Shown here piece by piece: positions 25,701 to 34,394 of a stretch of 64,000 bases of DNA; positions within the stretch are counted from its first letter, which is position 1; every line of letters begins with the position of its first letter. Origin of the DNA: Hymenobacter elongatus (GTDB lineage: Bacteria > Bacteroidota > Bacteroidia > Cytophagales > Hymenobacteraceae). A program made the translations under genes and the position numbers. The DNA lies in the NCBI RefSeq assembly GCF_004745955.1, contig NZ_SRLD01000018.1:36842-100841 (forward strand), in the 5' to 3' direction. The notes under the pieces were generated by a model that saw nothing but the letters and a program-made list of their open reading frames with translations, ran no database searches and was not told the origin of the DNA.

Positions 25701-26780
25701 AGCGGTGTAACCGGCAACCTGGGCATCGACCTTTCGTCGAACGGCACGGCTACCGGCGACGGGGTTTCGCTGAACGCCGATGGCAAGACGGCTGCTTCCG
25801 GCGCCAACAGCATGCTCAACTTCCCCGTCTTCACGCAGGCCACCATCACGGCCGGCGGCAACCTGGTGGTGTCGGGCTTTGCTAAGGCCGGGGTACTCAT
25901 CGAGTTCTTCGTCGCCAGCGCCGACCCAACCAGCTTCGGCGAAGGAGCTACCTACCTCTTCAATGCTACCGAAGGCTCGGCGGGTGACACCGACACGCGC
26001 TTGTCTAGCTATACCGGGGGCCGCACCGATCTGAACCATGGCTCGGAAACCGGGGTCAACCGCTTCGTTTTCTCTATCCCAGTCAACGCTACACAGCGTG
26101 CGGCACTCGTAGCCAACCGCCTAACGGCCACGGCTACCGTGCCCGCTACCGTCAATGGCCTGGCAGTAGGAAATACTTCGGAGTTCTCGGGTATTATTGC
26201 CGTCATCAACAACCAGCCGCTACCCGTGGAGCTGGTGACGTTTGAAGCCCGCGCCGTGGGCCAGAACGGTCAGCTCACCTGGGCTACTGCTTCGGAGAAA
26301 AACAACGACCGCTTCGTATTGGAGCGCTCTACCGGCGAACAGGCTTTCACCCAGATTGCCACCATAAAAGGTGCGGGCACGAGTGCCCAGGGTCGTACCT
26401 ACGGTTTCACCGATGCTGGTATCGGCGCGAAGCACACCGGCACCGTGTACTACCGGTTGAAGCAGATTGACACCGACGGCACCGTAAACGAAGCCGGCCC
26501 AGTGCGGACGCTGCTCTTCACGGGTGAGAAAGTAGCTGACGCTACGCTTTATCCGAACCCAACCGTAGCCGATACCGACACTAAGCTCGACCTGACGACG
26601 TTGCCAGTTGGCAGCTACCAGGTATCGATTGTGGATATGATGGGCCGCACCTTGCGCACGGACACGTACGCTGGCGGTGTGCCGCACTCTCTTAACGTGC
26701 AGACGCTGGCTTCAGGCTCTTACTTGGTAGTAGTTCGCGGTAGCAACGTGAAAATCACGAAGCGCCTGGTGAAAAACTAA
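22794..26780 (+). CDS. Large T9SS-secreted protein with beta-helix and SdrD-like domains
   Basis: Secreted surface or extracellular protein, 1328 residues. Signal peptide ends near RAQAQA. Residues ~30-300 look like a beta-propeller (repeated AYNPQDSYLYAL-type turns). A DUF11-like domain follows (~300-450), then an SdrD-B/Cna-B-like domain (IQGTVFEDMNYGGD, ~480-640). A right-handed beta-helix region comes next (repeated NTITGNTIGSN and NTISGNTI turns, ~780-1000). The C-terminus is a type A T9SS sorting domain (LPVELVTFEA, then ATLYPNP and a final KITKRLVKN). It has no enzyme motif; adhesion or matrix function is likely. It is monocistronic, with a terminator directly after it. Confidence 0.85.
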   Translation: MSTVLRLTALLLLWLTFLPNRAQAQAEGPAFSCDGTFYQIRQIGTGPTAFSALYVVNRSTAVYTTNVFTFGGTNTTGNLGVVLNALAYNPQDSYLYALSYPADNGTPDPAGIRLYRIGRSGIRELGITNLPVAQYNSGTIDRQGNFYLTTRQSAGQFLNTFFRLKLSNFATVLTSHDELPVVDTNGATVGVDFTDIAYSPINDTFYGSSFLEDLFKINVVTNAQGVERAVFSTVKSGANTTVVGSNFFDVAGNLYTYSNAGGIYSIDIATGDATLISTVDAAPNSDGASCINPSERIDVVKDLTSVTATGTARQFDVRFAIRVKNTGTSTATNVQVSDFLRGNAVNTTFPTSSTVTLVSGVVTNFAANVGVPPTLAFSNAFTGQGVNADLLTTNQSLTAGQSALIDLTVRVTFPNNPGTPTAASLNNAYASTTSGTSNQGHIQLTNGDVIPPGNLLAADQSTNSAALPLSPNADTPSGTPIRFSVAIQGTVFEDMNYGGDLGRSQATSNGQGLPSARVELYGGGGGFLNSTTTDASGNYEFTTGAGGAALGTGTTYQVRVVNSLVFSARPNPFAGGVLGVQTFINGNTNQVGGANPNQVDIGPNNSNASVATLQAQSTTTILQSLTTVTTPASGALINVDFGYNFDLVTNTNATGQGSLRQFILNSSSLANTNLAQEGLTAGKEHAIFMMNDGVTATNGLRGIGFAATGYSAITGVFTITLNAPFTPIFDDNTVIDGKLQSNRTGEDALVSATSTGAEVAIDFNRYAGLISFGANTRIASVALSNALGNSLNTPANAAGPAVAADGAAVTFSGANITGSVVTDITATANFAAGVRLQDNATGVTVSNNILRTALTNGANFNFINSDGAGVILADASTNTITGNTIGSNAGYGIVLLSGANSTNTISGNTIMDNGAGTVTTNDAGIAIITGNNNLISDNTVTGNSGDGIVAMSGTSGNRLTQNNTGSNNGSGVTGNLGIDLSSNGTATGDGVSLNADGKTAASGANSMLNFPVFTQATITAGGNLVVSGFAKAGVLIEFFVASADPTSFGEGATYLFNATEGSAGDTDTRLSSYTGGRTDLNHGSETGVNRFVFSIPVNATQRAALVANRLTATATVPATVNGLAVGNTSEFSGIIAVINNQPLPVELVTFEARAVGQNGQLTWATASEKNNDRFVLERSTGEQAFTQIATIKGAGTSAQGRTYGFTDAGIGAKHTGTVYYRLKQIDTDGTVNEAGPVRTLLFTGEKVADATLYPNPTVADTDTKLDLTTLPVGSYQVSIVDMMGRTLRTDTYAGGVPHSLNVQTLASGSYLVVVRGSNVKITKRLVKN

Positions 26781-26798
26781 GGAGCTCCTACTTCCTGC

Positions 26799-26833
26799 AA
26801 AAAAGCCTCTCCTGAACGGGAGAGGCTTTTTTT
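26799..26833 (+). terminator. Rho-independent terminator
   Basis: AAAAAAGCCTCTCC / GGAGAGGCTTTTTT with a 6-nt loop and long T run, about 20 bp after the T9SS protein stop codon. Confidence 0.9.
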
Positions 26834-26876
26834 ATTACCCGATAGTCAGTGAAGATGTTCAAAAAGTCAAAAGAGC

Positions 26877-26966
26877 GTCAGGCTGCGCAAGGTCGAAGCA
26901 TCGCTACCGCCTCGTAGAACAGCGCTGACGGAGCAGTAGCGATGCTTCGACCTTACGCAGCCTGAC
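26877..26966. repeat. Long hairpin repeat (REP/MITE-like), variant copy
   Basis: Arms of 31 nt (26877-26907 and 26936-26966) with a single mismatch and a 28-nt loop. The core GTCGAAGCATCGCTAC is a variant of the repeats near 0.65 and 60.55 kb. It lies between a terminator and the flavoprotein gene. Confidence 0.8.
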
Positions 26967-27076
26967 CGTCTGGTAGGTTCTGAACGACTTCCTGGGGCAG
27001 CTTCAGTAGAAGGAATGCTAAAGGGCTAACCGTAGCGCTCATTTTGAGGTATAGATGTTCCTACCCTGCTTCCGTT

Positions 27077-28042
27077 ATGCCACACGCATCTATCCCCCGC
27101 CACCGGGCCTGCACTCAGCCCACCACCGAGTATGACGTCGTCATCATTGGCGCCGGAAGCGCGGGCCTCAGTGCCGCTTTGACGCTGGGGCGGTGTTTGC
27201 GCCGGGTGCTGGTGTGCGCCGGTGGCCCGCCGCGCAATGCCCCTTCGCCCGCCGTGCAGAGCTTTTTCACCCGCGACGGCGTGAAGCCAGCCGAACTACT
27301 CCGACTCGGGCATGAGCAGCTCCGGCCCTACGACACGGTAGAAGTGCGCGTAGCCCAAGTAACCCAGATAGTGGCTGAGGGCAACTTTTTCGAGCTGGAG
27401 GCGGAAGGAGAATCGGGGCGCACGTTCACTACCACGGCCCGCAAAGTGCTGCTGGCCACGGGTGTGGAAGATGAGCTGCCACCGGTGCCCGGCATGCGCG
27501 ACTTATGGGGCCGAGGCGTATTACACTGCCCCTACTGCCATGGCTGGGAAGTCCGGAACCAGGCCCTGGCCGTGTATGGGCGCGGCAAGATTGTGACGGG
27601 TCTGGCGCTACTGATCAGCCGCTGGACCACCGATGTGGTGGTCTGTACCGACGGTCCCGGCAACCTCAGCGCTAACGCTCGGCGGCGCCTGCGCCAGCAA
27701 AAAGTACGCATCTATGAAGAGCCCGTGAGCCACCTGGAGGGCAAGCCCAATGGGGAGTTGCGTCATATCGTGTTTGAGAACGGAGAAAAGCTGGCGCGTC
27801 ACGCGCTATTCGTTCACCCGCACCAGCACCAGCGCTCCTCGCTGGCCGAACAACTCGGCTGTCGCCTCACCAGCAAAGGTGCAGTCTGGATAAACAAGCA
27901 AGCCCAGACCAGCGTCGGCGGTGTATATGCGGCCGGCGACACTACCCCGGGCCCCCAGAAAGCCCTGTTGGCCGCCGCCGAGGGAACCCAGGCCGCTATT
28001 GCCATTCACGAAACGCTCACGCGGGAGGAGTGCCCTAAGTAG
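27077..28042 (+). CDS. Thioredoxin-reductase-like FAD/NAD(P) oxidoreductase
   Basis: Flavoprotein disulfide reductase of about 321 residues. The ATG at 27077 is preferred over an upstream one at 27044. It has an FAD-binding GAGSAGLSAALTLGR motif near the N-terminus, an ATGVEDELPPVPG stretch, the redox pair CPYCHGWE (Cys151, Cys154), and a final GGVYAAGDTT FAD motif. The CPYCH pair marks the thioredoxin-reductase-like subfamily whose partner is often not thioredoxin; GliT-type oxidases are relatives. The usual NADPH-binding GGGxSA reads YGRGKIVTGLAL, so cofactor use may be altered. Cytoplasmic, single gene. Confidence 0.85.
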   Translation: MPHASIPRHRACTQPTTEYDVVIIGAGSAGLSAALTLGRCLRRVLVCAGGPPRNAPSPAVQSFFTRDGVKPAELLRLGHEQLRPYDTVEVRVAQVTQIVAEGNFFELEAEGESGRTFTTTARKVLLATGVEDELPPVPGMRDLWGRGVLHCPYCHGWEVRNQALAVYGRGKIVTGLALLISRWTTDVVVCTDGPGNLSANARRRLRQQKVRIYEEPVSHLEGKPNGELRHIVFENGEKLARHALFVHPHQHQRSSLAEQLGCRLTSKGAVWINKQAQTSVGGVYAAGDTTPGPQKALLAAAEGTQAAIAIHETLTREECPK

Positions 28043-28381
28043 AAACCCTGGTGCGCTTCAGGAGCTCCCATGCCTTGCGTACAGGCTACCCTACCAGGCG
28101 GGTGTAGCCACTGGCGCGGTACCAGCAAGTTTCCGTGTCATGGAACTGTCTGCTGGCTTGTCCGGTCTTACTTAAAGTAGCGCCACTCACCAATTTGGTC
28201 TGGACGTAAGCTGCGGAATCCTTATCTTAAGCACAGGTTTTGACAAAGACTCGCTTTCAGATTTCGTGAGCCAGCAGTTTGTCGCTAACTAGTACTACTG
28301 GGCGTTTTCTGGGCTGCACTGTATCGTGCCGACTCTCCGGGTGCTCCAAACATCTTATTTCTTACGGCCGCAGAGTACCCT
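28043..28381. other. Intergenic, no gene recognised
   Basis: 339 bp before the DUF5686 gene. Both strands were read. No convincing ORF, hairpin or promoter match was found; it presumably carries the promoter of the following gene. Confidence 0.4.
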
Positions 28382-30886
28382 ATGAAGAACACTTACGCGC
28401 TGCTAATCTTGTTGTTAGCCGTAGTCTTGCCGTCTCAGGCGCAGCGTATGGTGTTTACGGGCCGGATTACCGAAGCCGGTACGGGCCAGCCGGTGCCTTT
28501 TGCCTCGTTGTTCGTGCCGGGCACCACCATCGGCATCACCGCCGACGCCGAGGGCCGTTACCAGCTTTCCCTTGCCCAACCCATCGATACGCTGGCCGCT
28601 TCGGCGTTGGGATTTAGCGCGCTCAAGAAAGTGGTTGGCAAGCAGCCGGCGCAGGTTGTGAACTTCGCGCTGCGCTCCGGGGCCGTGTCGCTGGGCGAAG
28701 TGGTGGTCAGGCCCGTCGAGAATCCGGCCTACGTTATTCTGCGGCGGGTACAAACCCACAAACCCCAGAACGACAAACGGACGCTGAAGGCTTTCGAATT
28801 TGACAGCTATAACCGCATCCAGACGACGCTCACCGATTTACCGGAGCGCCTGGCTAAACGCAAAATGGTGCGCGACATGCTGGCCCTGGCCGACACGATG
28901 AGCAAGGGTACTTCGGCCAGCAGCGCCAAAGCCTTGCCCATTTTTGCCTCCGAAATACTTTCCCGGTTCTACGTACAAAACCAGCCGGTGCGGCGGCGCG
29001 AAGAAATCAGCCGCCGCCAGATGCGGGGCCTGGGACCGCGCGAAGGCTCCGTGCTTTCCCAGATTCTAGGCTCTTCGTTTCAGGATTACAACTTCTACAC
29101 CAACTGGCAGAATATTCTGGGCAAAGACTTCGTTTCGCCCATTGCCGATGGCTGGCGGCTGGCCTACGACTACGAGCTACAGGATTCCCTGTATATCGGC
29201 ACAGACTGGTGCTACCAACTGGCCGTGACGCCGCGCCGCGCCCAGGATCTGGCCTTCGTGGGCACCATCTGGATTACGGCTGATACCTATGCGTTGCGCA
29301 AGCTGGACCTCACCAAGAGTCCGGAGGCCAATATCAACTTTGTCAGCGAGCTGCACATATTTCAGGAAATGACGCCCCCGGAGCAGGGGCCGGGGCTGCC
29401 AACCCGCGTGCGGGTAGCTATTGGGGTGAAGCCCGCCGACAAGCAGGCCGGAATGGTGGTACGCTTCAACACCGTCAACTCCAACTTTGAGCGCAACCAC
29501 CTGCGGGACCCGGCTTTTTATGACCGCCCGGTGGAAACGGCCCTCAATGCCAATCAGATTCCGAAAGACTTTTTCGATAAAAACCGGCCTGACTCGCTCA
29601 GCGCGGCCGACCAGGTTACGCTGGCCGTGCTCGACTCGGTGCGGGAGCTGCCCAGCGTGCGGTCGGTGCTCGATCTGGCCGAGATTCTCATCAACGGCTA
29701 CAAGCGGGTCGGCCCCGTCGATCTGGGGCCTATTCTGGCTACGTATGGCTTCAATGATATTGAGGGACACCGCCTGCGTTTCGGCTTTCGGACTACGCCG
29801 GAATTGAGCCGCGATTGGCTCATCAGAACGTATGTGGCCTATGGCTTCCGCGACGGACGCTTTAAGTACGGGGCGCGGGTAAACCGCATTCTGGAGCGGC
29901 AGCACTGGACGGTAGCGAGCATGGAGTATCGCCACGACCTGGACCAGGTAGCCTTGCTCGACAACGATTTTGGGCAGGAAAATCCGTTGTTCGACGCGGC
30001 GGCCCGGATTGGCCGCATCCGCCGCAGCCGGCCCCTGATGCGGGACGTTTCGGGCTTGTCGTTGCAGACCGACATCGTGCGCGGATTCACCCAAAAGATT
30101 ACGCTGCGGCACCAGCGCTTTACGCCGCTCTATAACTTCGCGTATTACAACACTGAGCGTCAGTCGCCCGGCGCGCCTACGGCCGCCAACTTCACGCTTT
30201 CCGAGCTGATTCTGGAGTCGCGCTACGCCCACGATGAAGTGCTGGTAGAAGCCGAAAACCGGCGACGCGCTATCGGACTAATGCGGTGGCCGGTGTTCGT
30301 ATTTCGCTACACGCTGGGTGCCAACCATCTGTTTGGCAGTGATTTTAAGTATCACAAGTTTGCCTTCATCTCTACTCAGAGTGTGCAGATGGGCATCTTC
30401 GGGCGCACCGACTACCGCTTCGAAGCCGGCTATATTCCAAGCACGGTGCCCTACCCCATCCTGAAGACCCACATGGGCAATCAGTCGCCATTTTATAATG
30501 GCTCGGCTTTTAACTTAATGCGCTACTTTGAATTTGTCAGCGACCGGTATGTGTCGTTGCGGCTGGAAGACCATTTTGAAGGCTTGCTGTTGAACAGCGT
30601 GCCGCTGCTGCGCAAGCTCAACTGGCGTTTGCTGGCTACCGGCAATATTCTGTATGGCGGCGTGAGCAGCGCCAACCGCCACCTGACGCCGCCCACCGAC
30701 CCCACTACCGGCGAGCCACTCCCCTCCTTCCAGGCCCTGGATCATGGTCCGTACACGGAGGTTGGGTACGGAGTAGAAAACATCTTTAAAGTGGCTCGGG
30801 TAGATTTTCTGCACCGGCTCACCTACCGCGACGCTCCTGAGGCCCGTAACTTCGGCGTAAAGCTTAGCCTGCAATTCAAACTCTAA
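28382..30886 (+). CDS. DUF5686 outer-membrane protein with carboxypeptidase-like domain
   Basis: Predicted outer-membrane protein of 834 residues. A signal peptide (to about SQAQ) is followed by a carboxypeptidase-D regulatory-like domain (VFTGRITEAGTGQPVPFASL, ~22-100). Then comes the DUF5686 region, with ENPAYVILRRV and a tail of amphipathic strands ending LKLSLQFKL, as expected for a C-terminal beta-barrel. The family is common in Bacteroidota, and its substrate and role are not established. It is monocistronic between an empty 339-bp region and a very long terminator hairpin. Confidence 0.85.
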   Translation: MKNTYALLILLLAVVLPSQAQRMVFTGRITEAGTGQPVPFASLFVPGTTIGITADAEGRYQLSLAQPIDTLAASALGFSALKKVVGKQPAQVVNFALRSGAVSLGEVVVRPVENPAYVILRRVQTHKPQNDKRTLKAFEFDSYNRIQTTLTDLPERLAKRKMVRDMLALADTMSKGTSASSAKALPIFASEILSRFYVQNQPVRRREEISRRQMRGLGPREGSVLSQILGSSFQDYNFYTNWQNILGKDFVSPIADGWRLAYDYELQDSLYIGTDWCYQLAVTPRRAQDLAFVGTIWITADTYALRKLDLTKSPEANINFVSELHIFQEMTPPEQGPGLPTRVRVAIGVKPADKQAGMVVRFNTVNSNFERNHLRDPAFYDRPVETALNANQIPKDFFDKNRPDSLSAADQVTLAVLDSVRELPSVRSVLDLAEILINGYKRVGPVDLGPILATYGFNDIEGHRLRFGFRTTPELSRDWLIRTYVAYGFRDGRFKYGARVNRILERQHWTVASMEYRHDLDQVALLDNDFGQENPLFDAAARIGRIRRSRPLMRDVSGLSLQTDIVRGFTQKITLRHQRFTPLYNFAYYNTERQSPGAPTAANFTLSELILESRYAHDEVLVEAENRRRAIGLMRWPVFVFRYTLGANHLFGSDFKYHKFAFISTQSVQMGIFGRTDYRFEAGYIPSTVPYPILKTHMGNQSPFYNGSAFNLMRYFEFVSDRYVSLRLEDHFEGLLLNSVPLLRKLNWRLLATGNILYGGVSSANRHLTPPTDPTTGEPLPSFQALDHGPYTEVGYGVENIFKVARVDFLHRLTYRDAPEARNFGVKLSLQFKL

Positions 30887-30950
30887 CTCCCCCATCAAGC
30901 AGAATCCCCGGCAACATTTCGCTGCCGGGGATTCTGCTTCATGGGGGAGT
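30886..30950. terminator. Long bidirectional terminator hairpin
   Basis: Nearly continuous complementarity of about 27 bp: ACTCCCCCAT plus AAGCAGAATCCCCGGCA on the left, the reverse on the right. It sits between two convergent genes, overlapping the stop codon of the DUF5686 gene. Confidence 0.85.
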
Positions 30951-30966
30951 ATTATAATGGTTACTG

Positions 30967-32625
30967 CTACCGCTTATTGCGCAACGAAAAGTGATTGAAG
31001 GCTACTGTATACGCCGAATTGCCTTGCGCAAGCAGAGCCACCCGAATGCCCCGGTCCCAGGGCGGCAGGTAAGTGCCGTTGATGGCAAAGGTTTCGGTGG
31101 GCATTGGTAGCCAGCTGCTGCCATTGGTGCTGTAGCAGAAGCGGTAGCGCTGACCACCCCATACCTCCAGGCGCAGCCAAAGCTGTGGGCTGTCGGGCAG
31201 TGCTACCTTGGTGAGGCACTGCTGCACCCCGCCTTTCACGTGCCAGAGTTGCAGGCTTTGGGTACCGGCTAGTAGTGCCAGGGCATTCGCCTGGTCGCCG
31301 ATAGCGCCGATGCCGGCTAGCGTACCGGGTGGAAGACGGGCAAAATCCAGAACCGTAGTGGCGGTGTAGGTCGCCGCGAAGGTGCGTTGGGCCACCATGG
31401 CTCCTAGCCCTGCCGCCGCCGCCGTAAGCAGCAGTTGGCCGTCGCTCACCCCCACTTCGGGCTGCTCGCCCACCGGCCACTGCCAGGTAGCAGCCAACTG
31501 ACTACCCGTGAAATTATCGGTTACATTCAGCACGCTCAGATTGGGCAGCGGGGCTGCCTGGGGGCTTTTACCCGGAAATTCGGGCCAGCCTTCCGCATTC
31601 CAGGTGAACTCGCTCAGGATGCCCTGGCGGCCCACGAACTCGTGGCTGTCAGTATAGTAGGCGTGGTGCAGCAAAAACCACCGGCCCTCATATTCGGCTA
31701 CGGTGCCGTGGCCGGGGCATTTCCAGGTTTTGTTTTTGTCCAAAACCGGGTTTTGTGGGCACTTCTCCCACGTACCAAGCAAGCTGCTGGCCCGAGCGAC
31801 GCCAGTAGCATAGTTGCAGCATTTGCCACAGCAGCCATTGCCCGCGTAGAACATGTAGAAATAGCCGTTGTGCCGGACGATGGCCGAGCCTTCGACCAGG
31901 CAGCCTTCCCACTTCTCAGTGTTGCGGAACAGCTCTACCGGCGCATCCACCAAAGCGAGACGCTCTTCATCGATGCGCTGGGCCCAGATGGGCGTGGGCA
32001 GGTTGCGGCTGTTGCCATCCTCTTTCCAGACCAAATACAAGTCGCCGTGCTCATCGCGCACCGGAAAGCCGTCGATGGAGCCTAGCGGCTGGCCTACCAG
32101 CGGCCCGTGGTCGAGGTAAGGGCCGGCGGGGTCGTCGGCGCTGGCCACGGCTACGCACAGTGGGCCGCCCTTTTGGCGGGCCGTGTAATAGATGAAGGTT
32201 TTTCCGTTCTCATGGAAGATTTCCGGAGCCCAGAAATTGGCGTCGGCCCAACCGGGGAGCTGCGCGGGAAACACGTGGCTCACCAGTTCCCAGTCCACTA
32301 GGTTGTCGGACTTGAATAGCGGAAACACCGGTCCCCACTCCGCCGAGGTGGCACTGGCCCAGTACGTGTCGCCTATTTTGGCAATGGTAGGGTCGGGGAA
32401 GTCGCCGGGCAACACAATATTAGCGTAGTGGCGCGCTGGCGCAGTTTCTACCAGCGGGGCCACGGTCGGCAGAGCCGTGACCGGCGTGGCGCTACTGCCA
32501 GCAGACGAGGAATCGGGCGTGGGGACCAACGCGTGCGAAAGTCCGCTTTCGAAGTCGAACGACACAATAGGAGGAAAAATGGTGGGAAGCGTACGGAGGT
32601 TTTCAGCGGCTGAAAGCAGGACCAC
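30967..32625 (-). CDS. Glycoside hydrolase family 43 enzyme
   Basis: Five-bladed beta-propeller glycosidase, likely acting on arabinose- or xylose-containing side chains. Three catalytic carboxylates are placed: general base Asp78 in FPDP, pKa modulator Asp185 in SIDGFPV, and acid Glu245 in LVEGSAIV. A C-terminal beta-sandwich (~360-552) follows. An unusual cysteine cluster, GNGCCGKCCNYATGVA (~263-278), lies next to the acid residue. The start is uncertain: GTG at 32625 is the first in-frame candidate, the open frame extends upstream without ATG, and a weak hydrophobic stretch (ILVVVLLSAA) suggests a poor or truncated signal peptide. It converges with DUF5686 and is divergent from galK. Confidence 0.82.
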   Translation of the reverse strand: MVLLSAAENLRTLPTIFPPIVSFDFESGLSHALVPTPDSSSAGSSATPVTALPTVAPLVETAPARHYANIVLPGDFPDPTIAKIGDTYWASATSAEWGPVFPLFKSDNLVDWELVSHVFPAQLPGWADANFWAPEIFHENGKTFIYYTARQKGGPLCVAVASADDPAGPYLDHGPLVGQPLGSIDGFPVRDEHGDLYLVWKEDGNSRNLPTPIWAQRIDEERLALVDAPVELFRNTEKWEGCLVEGSAIVRHNGYFYMFYAGNGCCGKCCNYATGVARASSLLGTWEKCPQNPVLDKNKTWKCPGHGTVAEYEGRWFLLHHAYYTDSHEFVGRQGILSEFTWNAEGWPEFPGKSPQAAPLPNLSVLNVTDNFTGSQLAATWQWPVGEQPEVGVSDGQLLLTAAAAGLGAMVAQRTFAATYTATTVLDFARLPPGTLAGIGAIGDQANALALLAGTQSLQLWHVKGGVQQCLTKVALPDSPQLWLRLEVWGGQRYRFCYSTNGSSWLPMPTETFAINGTYLPPWDRGIRVALLAQGNSAYTVAFNHFSLRNKR

Positions 32626-33176
32626 TACTAAAATTTGGCGCGAGCTATTAGGCGTATGGAGACCTATTCCAGAAAAGTGAGCAAAGGCAGAATTGTAAAG
32701 AACCCTCTATGTCAACAGATGGAAGATACTATTTTTCTGGCTCAAGCAAGTGTATTTTTTTTACTGCGGCTCAAAAGCAATTACTGTTGTGCTTAGGACT
32801 GAACTGCCACCTTTTTCTACAAGTTGACTATGCCTAATAAACTACTGTGACACACGCTAAAAGCAGTATTAGCGAGCAATAAAAATTACCGCCCCTTGTC
32901 AAAGTTCAACCGCAAATTCGACTACAATGACAGTAAAATTATATAATAATTATGAATTTAACAAGAAAGCCCCACTGTCTTTGACAATTCCTGATATAGA
33001 ACAATAACTGGTAATTATGAACAGGATGGCGGCAAGCCCCTGACCAGCGTGAGCCTATGCTGCTCGCAGCACGTACCACTCGTTGGCTACAGTATGGTTG
33101 CCTTCGCAAAAGATGTAGCCGATCTGCGCCAATTCGCTTTGGGTATCTTGTTCTACGCACCTTCTACCTCCCCCTT
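32626..33176. other. AT-rich divergent region upstream of galK
   Basis: About 550 bp between the GH43 and galK genes. The stretch 32,700-33,010 is clearly more AT-rich than the surrounding DNA. It carries only short meaningless frames. It may hold promoters for both genes or be a relic of acquired DNA; I could not assign a box with confidence. Confidence 0.4.
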
Positions 33177-34328
33177 ATGCTAGCCCACGACATTGCTACT
33201 GCCTTCCGTCAGCGCTTCAGCACCGAGCCGTTGCTGGTGCGGGCTCCGGGGCGCATTAACCTGATTGGAGAGCACACCGACTACAATGGCGGCTACGTGT
33301 TGCCAGCGGCCATCGATAAGGAAATGTATTTCGCGGTGGCCTTGAATCAGGACAACACTATTCGTCTCGTAGCCTACGACCTGAACGAGTCGTTTCAGGT
33401 GGCCGCAGATGCCGTGCAGCCCAGCGACACGCAGTGGGCCAACTATCCGCTGGGCGTGGTGGCCCAGCTACAGCGGCGGGGCCTCGTCGTGCCGGGCTTC
33501 GACTGCGTGTTTGGCGGCACCGTGCCGGCCGGAGCCGGACTCTCGTCGTCGGCAGCGGTGGAGTGCGGAATGCTCTTTGCCCTCAACACGCTGCTACAAG
33601 CTCACCTGCAGCCCCTGGAAATTGCCCAGATGGGCCAGGCCGCCGAGCACGAGTATGCCAAGGTGCTCTGCGGGCTCATGGATCAGTTTGCCAGCGTCTT
33701 TGGGCGGGCCGGCCAGGTAGTACGGCTCGATTGCCGTTCCCTGGACTACGAGTATTTTCCCTTCGACACCAGCGTGTGCCGCATTGTGCTCTGCAACTCG
33801 GGGGTGAAGCATGCCTTGGCCAGCTCGGAGTACAACACCCGCCGCCAGGAGTGCGAGCAGGGCGTGGCTATTCTGCGCCAGCACTACCCGGCAATCAATA
33901 CCTTGCGTGATGTGACGCTTCCGCAGCTGCTGGCCCACCAAACCGAGCTGGGGCCGCTCCTATACAAGCGCTGCCGCTACGTGCTGGAGGAAAACCAGCG
34001 AGTCGAGGAAACCTGCCGCCACCTGGCGCAGGGCGACCTGGCGGCGGTAGGCCGCCTGCTCTACGCCTCCCACGCCGGCCTGCGCGACGACTACGAAGTG
34101 AGCTGCCTGGAGCTGGACGAGCTGGTAAAAATTGCCCAGACAACGCCAGGCGTATACGGGGCCCGCATGATGGGCGGTGGTTTCGGCGGCTGTACCATCA
34201 ATCTGGTGGCGGCCGAGCATGTAGCGCATTTCGTGCAGCATATGCAAGCCTCGTATCGGGAGCGACTGGGCCTGCCGCTAGCAACCTACGAAGCCATTAT
34301 AGTAGATGGCGTGGGCCTGATACCCTAA
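33177..34328 (+). CDS. galK: Galactokinase GalK
   Basis: Phosphorylates galactose to galactose-1-phosphate (Leloir pathway). The start at 33177 (MLAHDIATAF) gives 383 residues, the normal length; an upstream ATG at 33057 would add 40 unrelated residues. GHMP-kinase signatures: GRINLIGEHTDYNGG near residue 25-40, the ATP-binding PAGAGLSSSAAVE, and C-terminal GGGFGGCTINL. It is neighbour to a GH43 enzyme and a sugar MFS transporter, so the set looks like uptake and entry of released sugars. galT and galE are not in the window. Cytoplasmic. Confidence 0.96.
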   Translation: MLAHDIATAFRQRFSTEPLLVRAPGRINLIGEHTDYNGGYVLPAAIDKEMYFAVALNQDNTIRLVAYDLNESFQVAADAVQPSDTQWANYPLGVVAQLQRRGLVVPGFDCVFGGTVPAGAGLSSSAAVECGMLFALNTLLQAHLQPLEIAQMGQAAEHEYAKVLCGLMDQFASVFGRAGQVVRLDCRSLDYEYFPFDTSVCRIVLCNSGVKHALASSEYNTRRQECEQGVAILRQHYPAINTLRDVTLPQLLAHQTELGPLLYKRCRYVLEENQRVEETCRHLAQGDLAAVGRLLYASHAGLRDDYEVSCLELDELVKIAQTTPGVYGARMMGGGFGGCTINLVAAEHVAHFVQHMQASYRERLGLPLATYEAIIVDGVGLIP

Positions 34329-34330
34329 AA

Positions 34331-34372
34331 AAAGTCGCGCCGCCTGCCGAGTATGAGTCAGCGGGCGGCGCG
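34331..34372. terminator. Bidirectional terminator
   Basis: 12-bp GC-rich stem CGCGCCGCCTGC / GCGGGCGGCGCG with one wobble pair, A-run on the left, between convergent galK and the MFS transporter gene. Confidence 0.75.
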
Positions 34373-34394
34373 GAAGTGGTGGTAGCTACGACCG

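Noticed and set aside
25098..26039. Minus-strand frame of 313 codons inside the large T9SS gene
   Set aside because: Antisense to beta-helix repeats; no domain or start signal.
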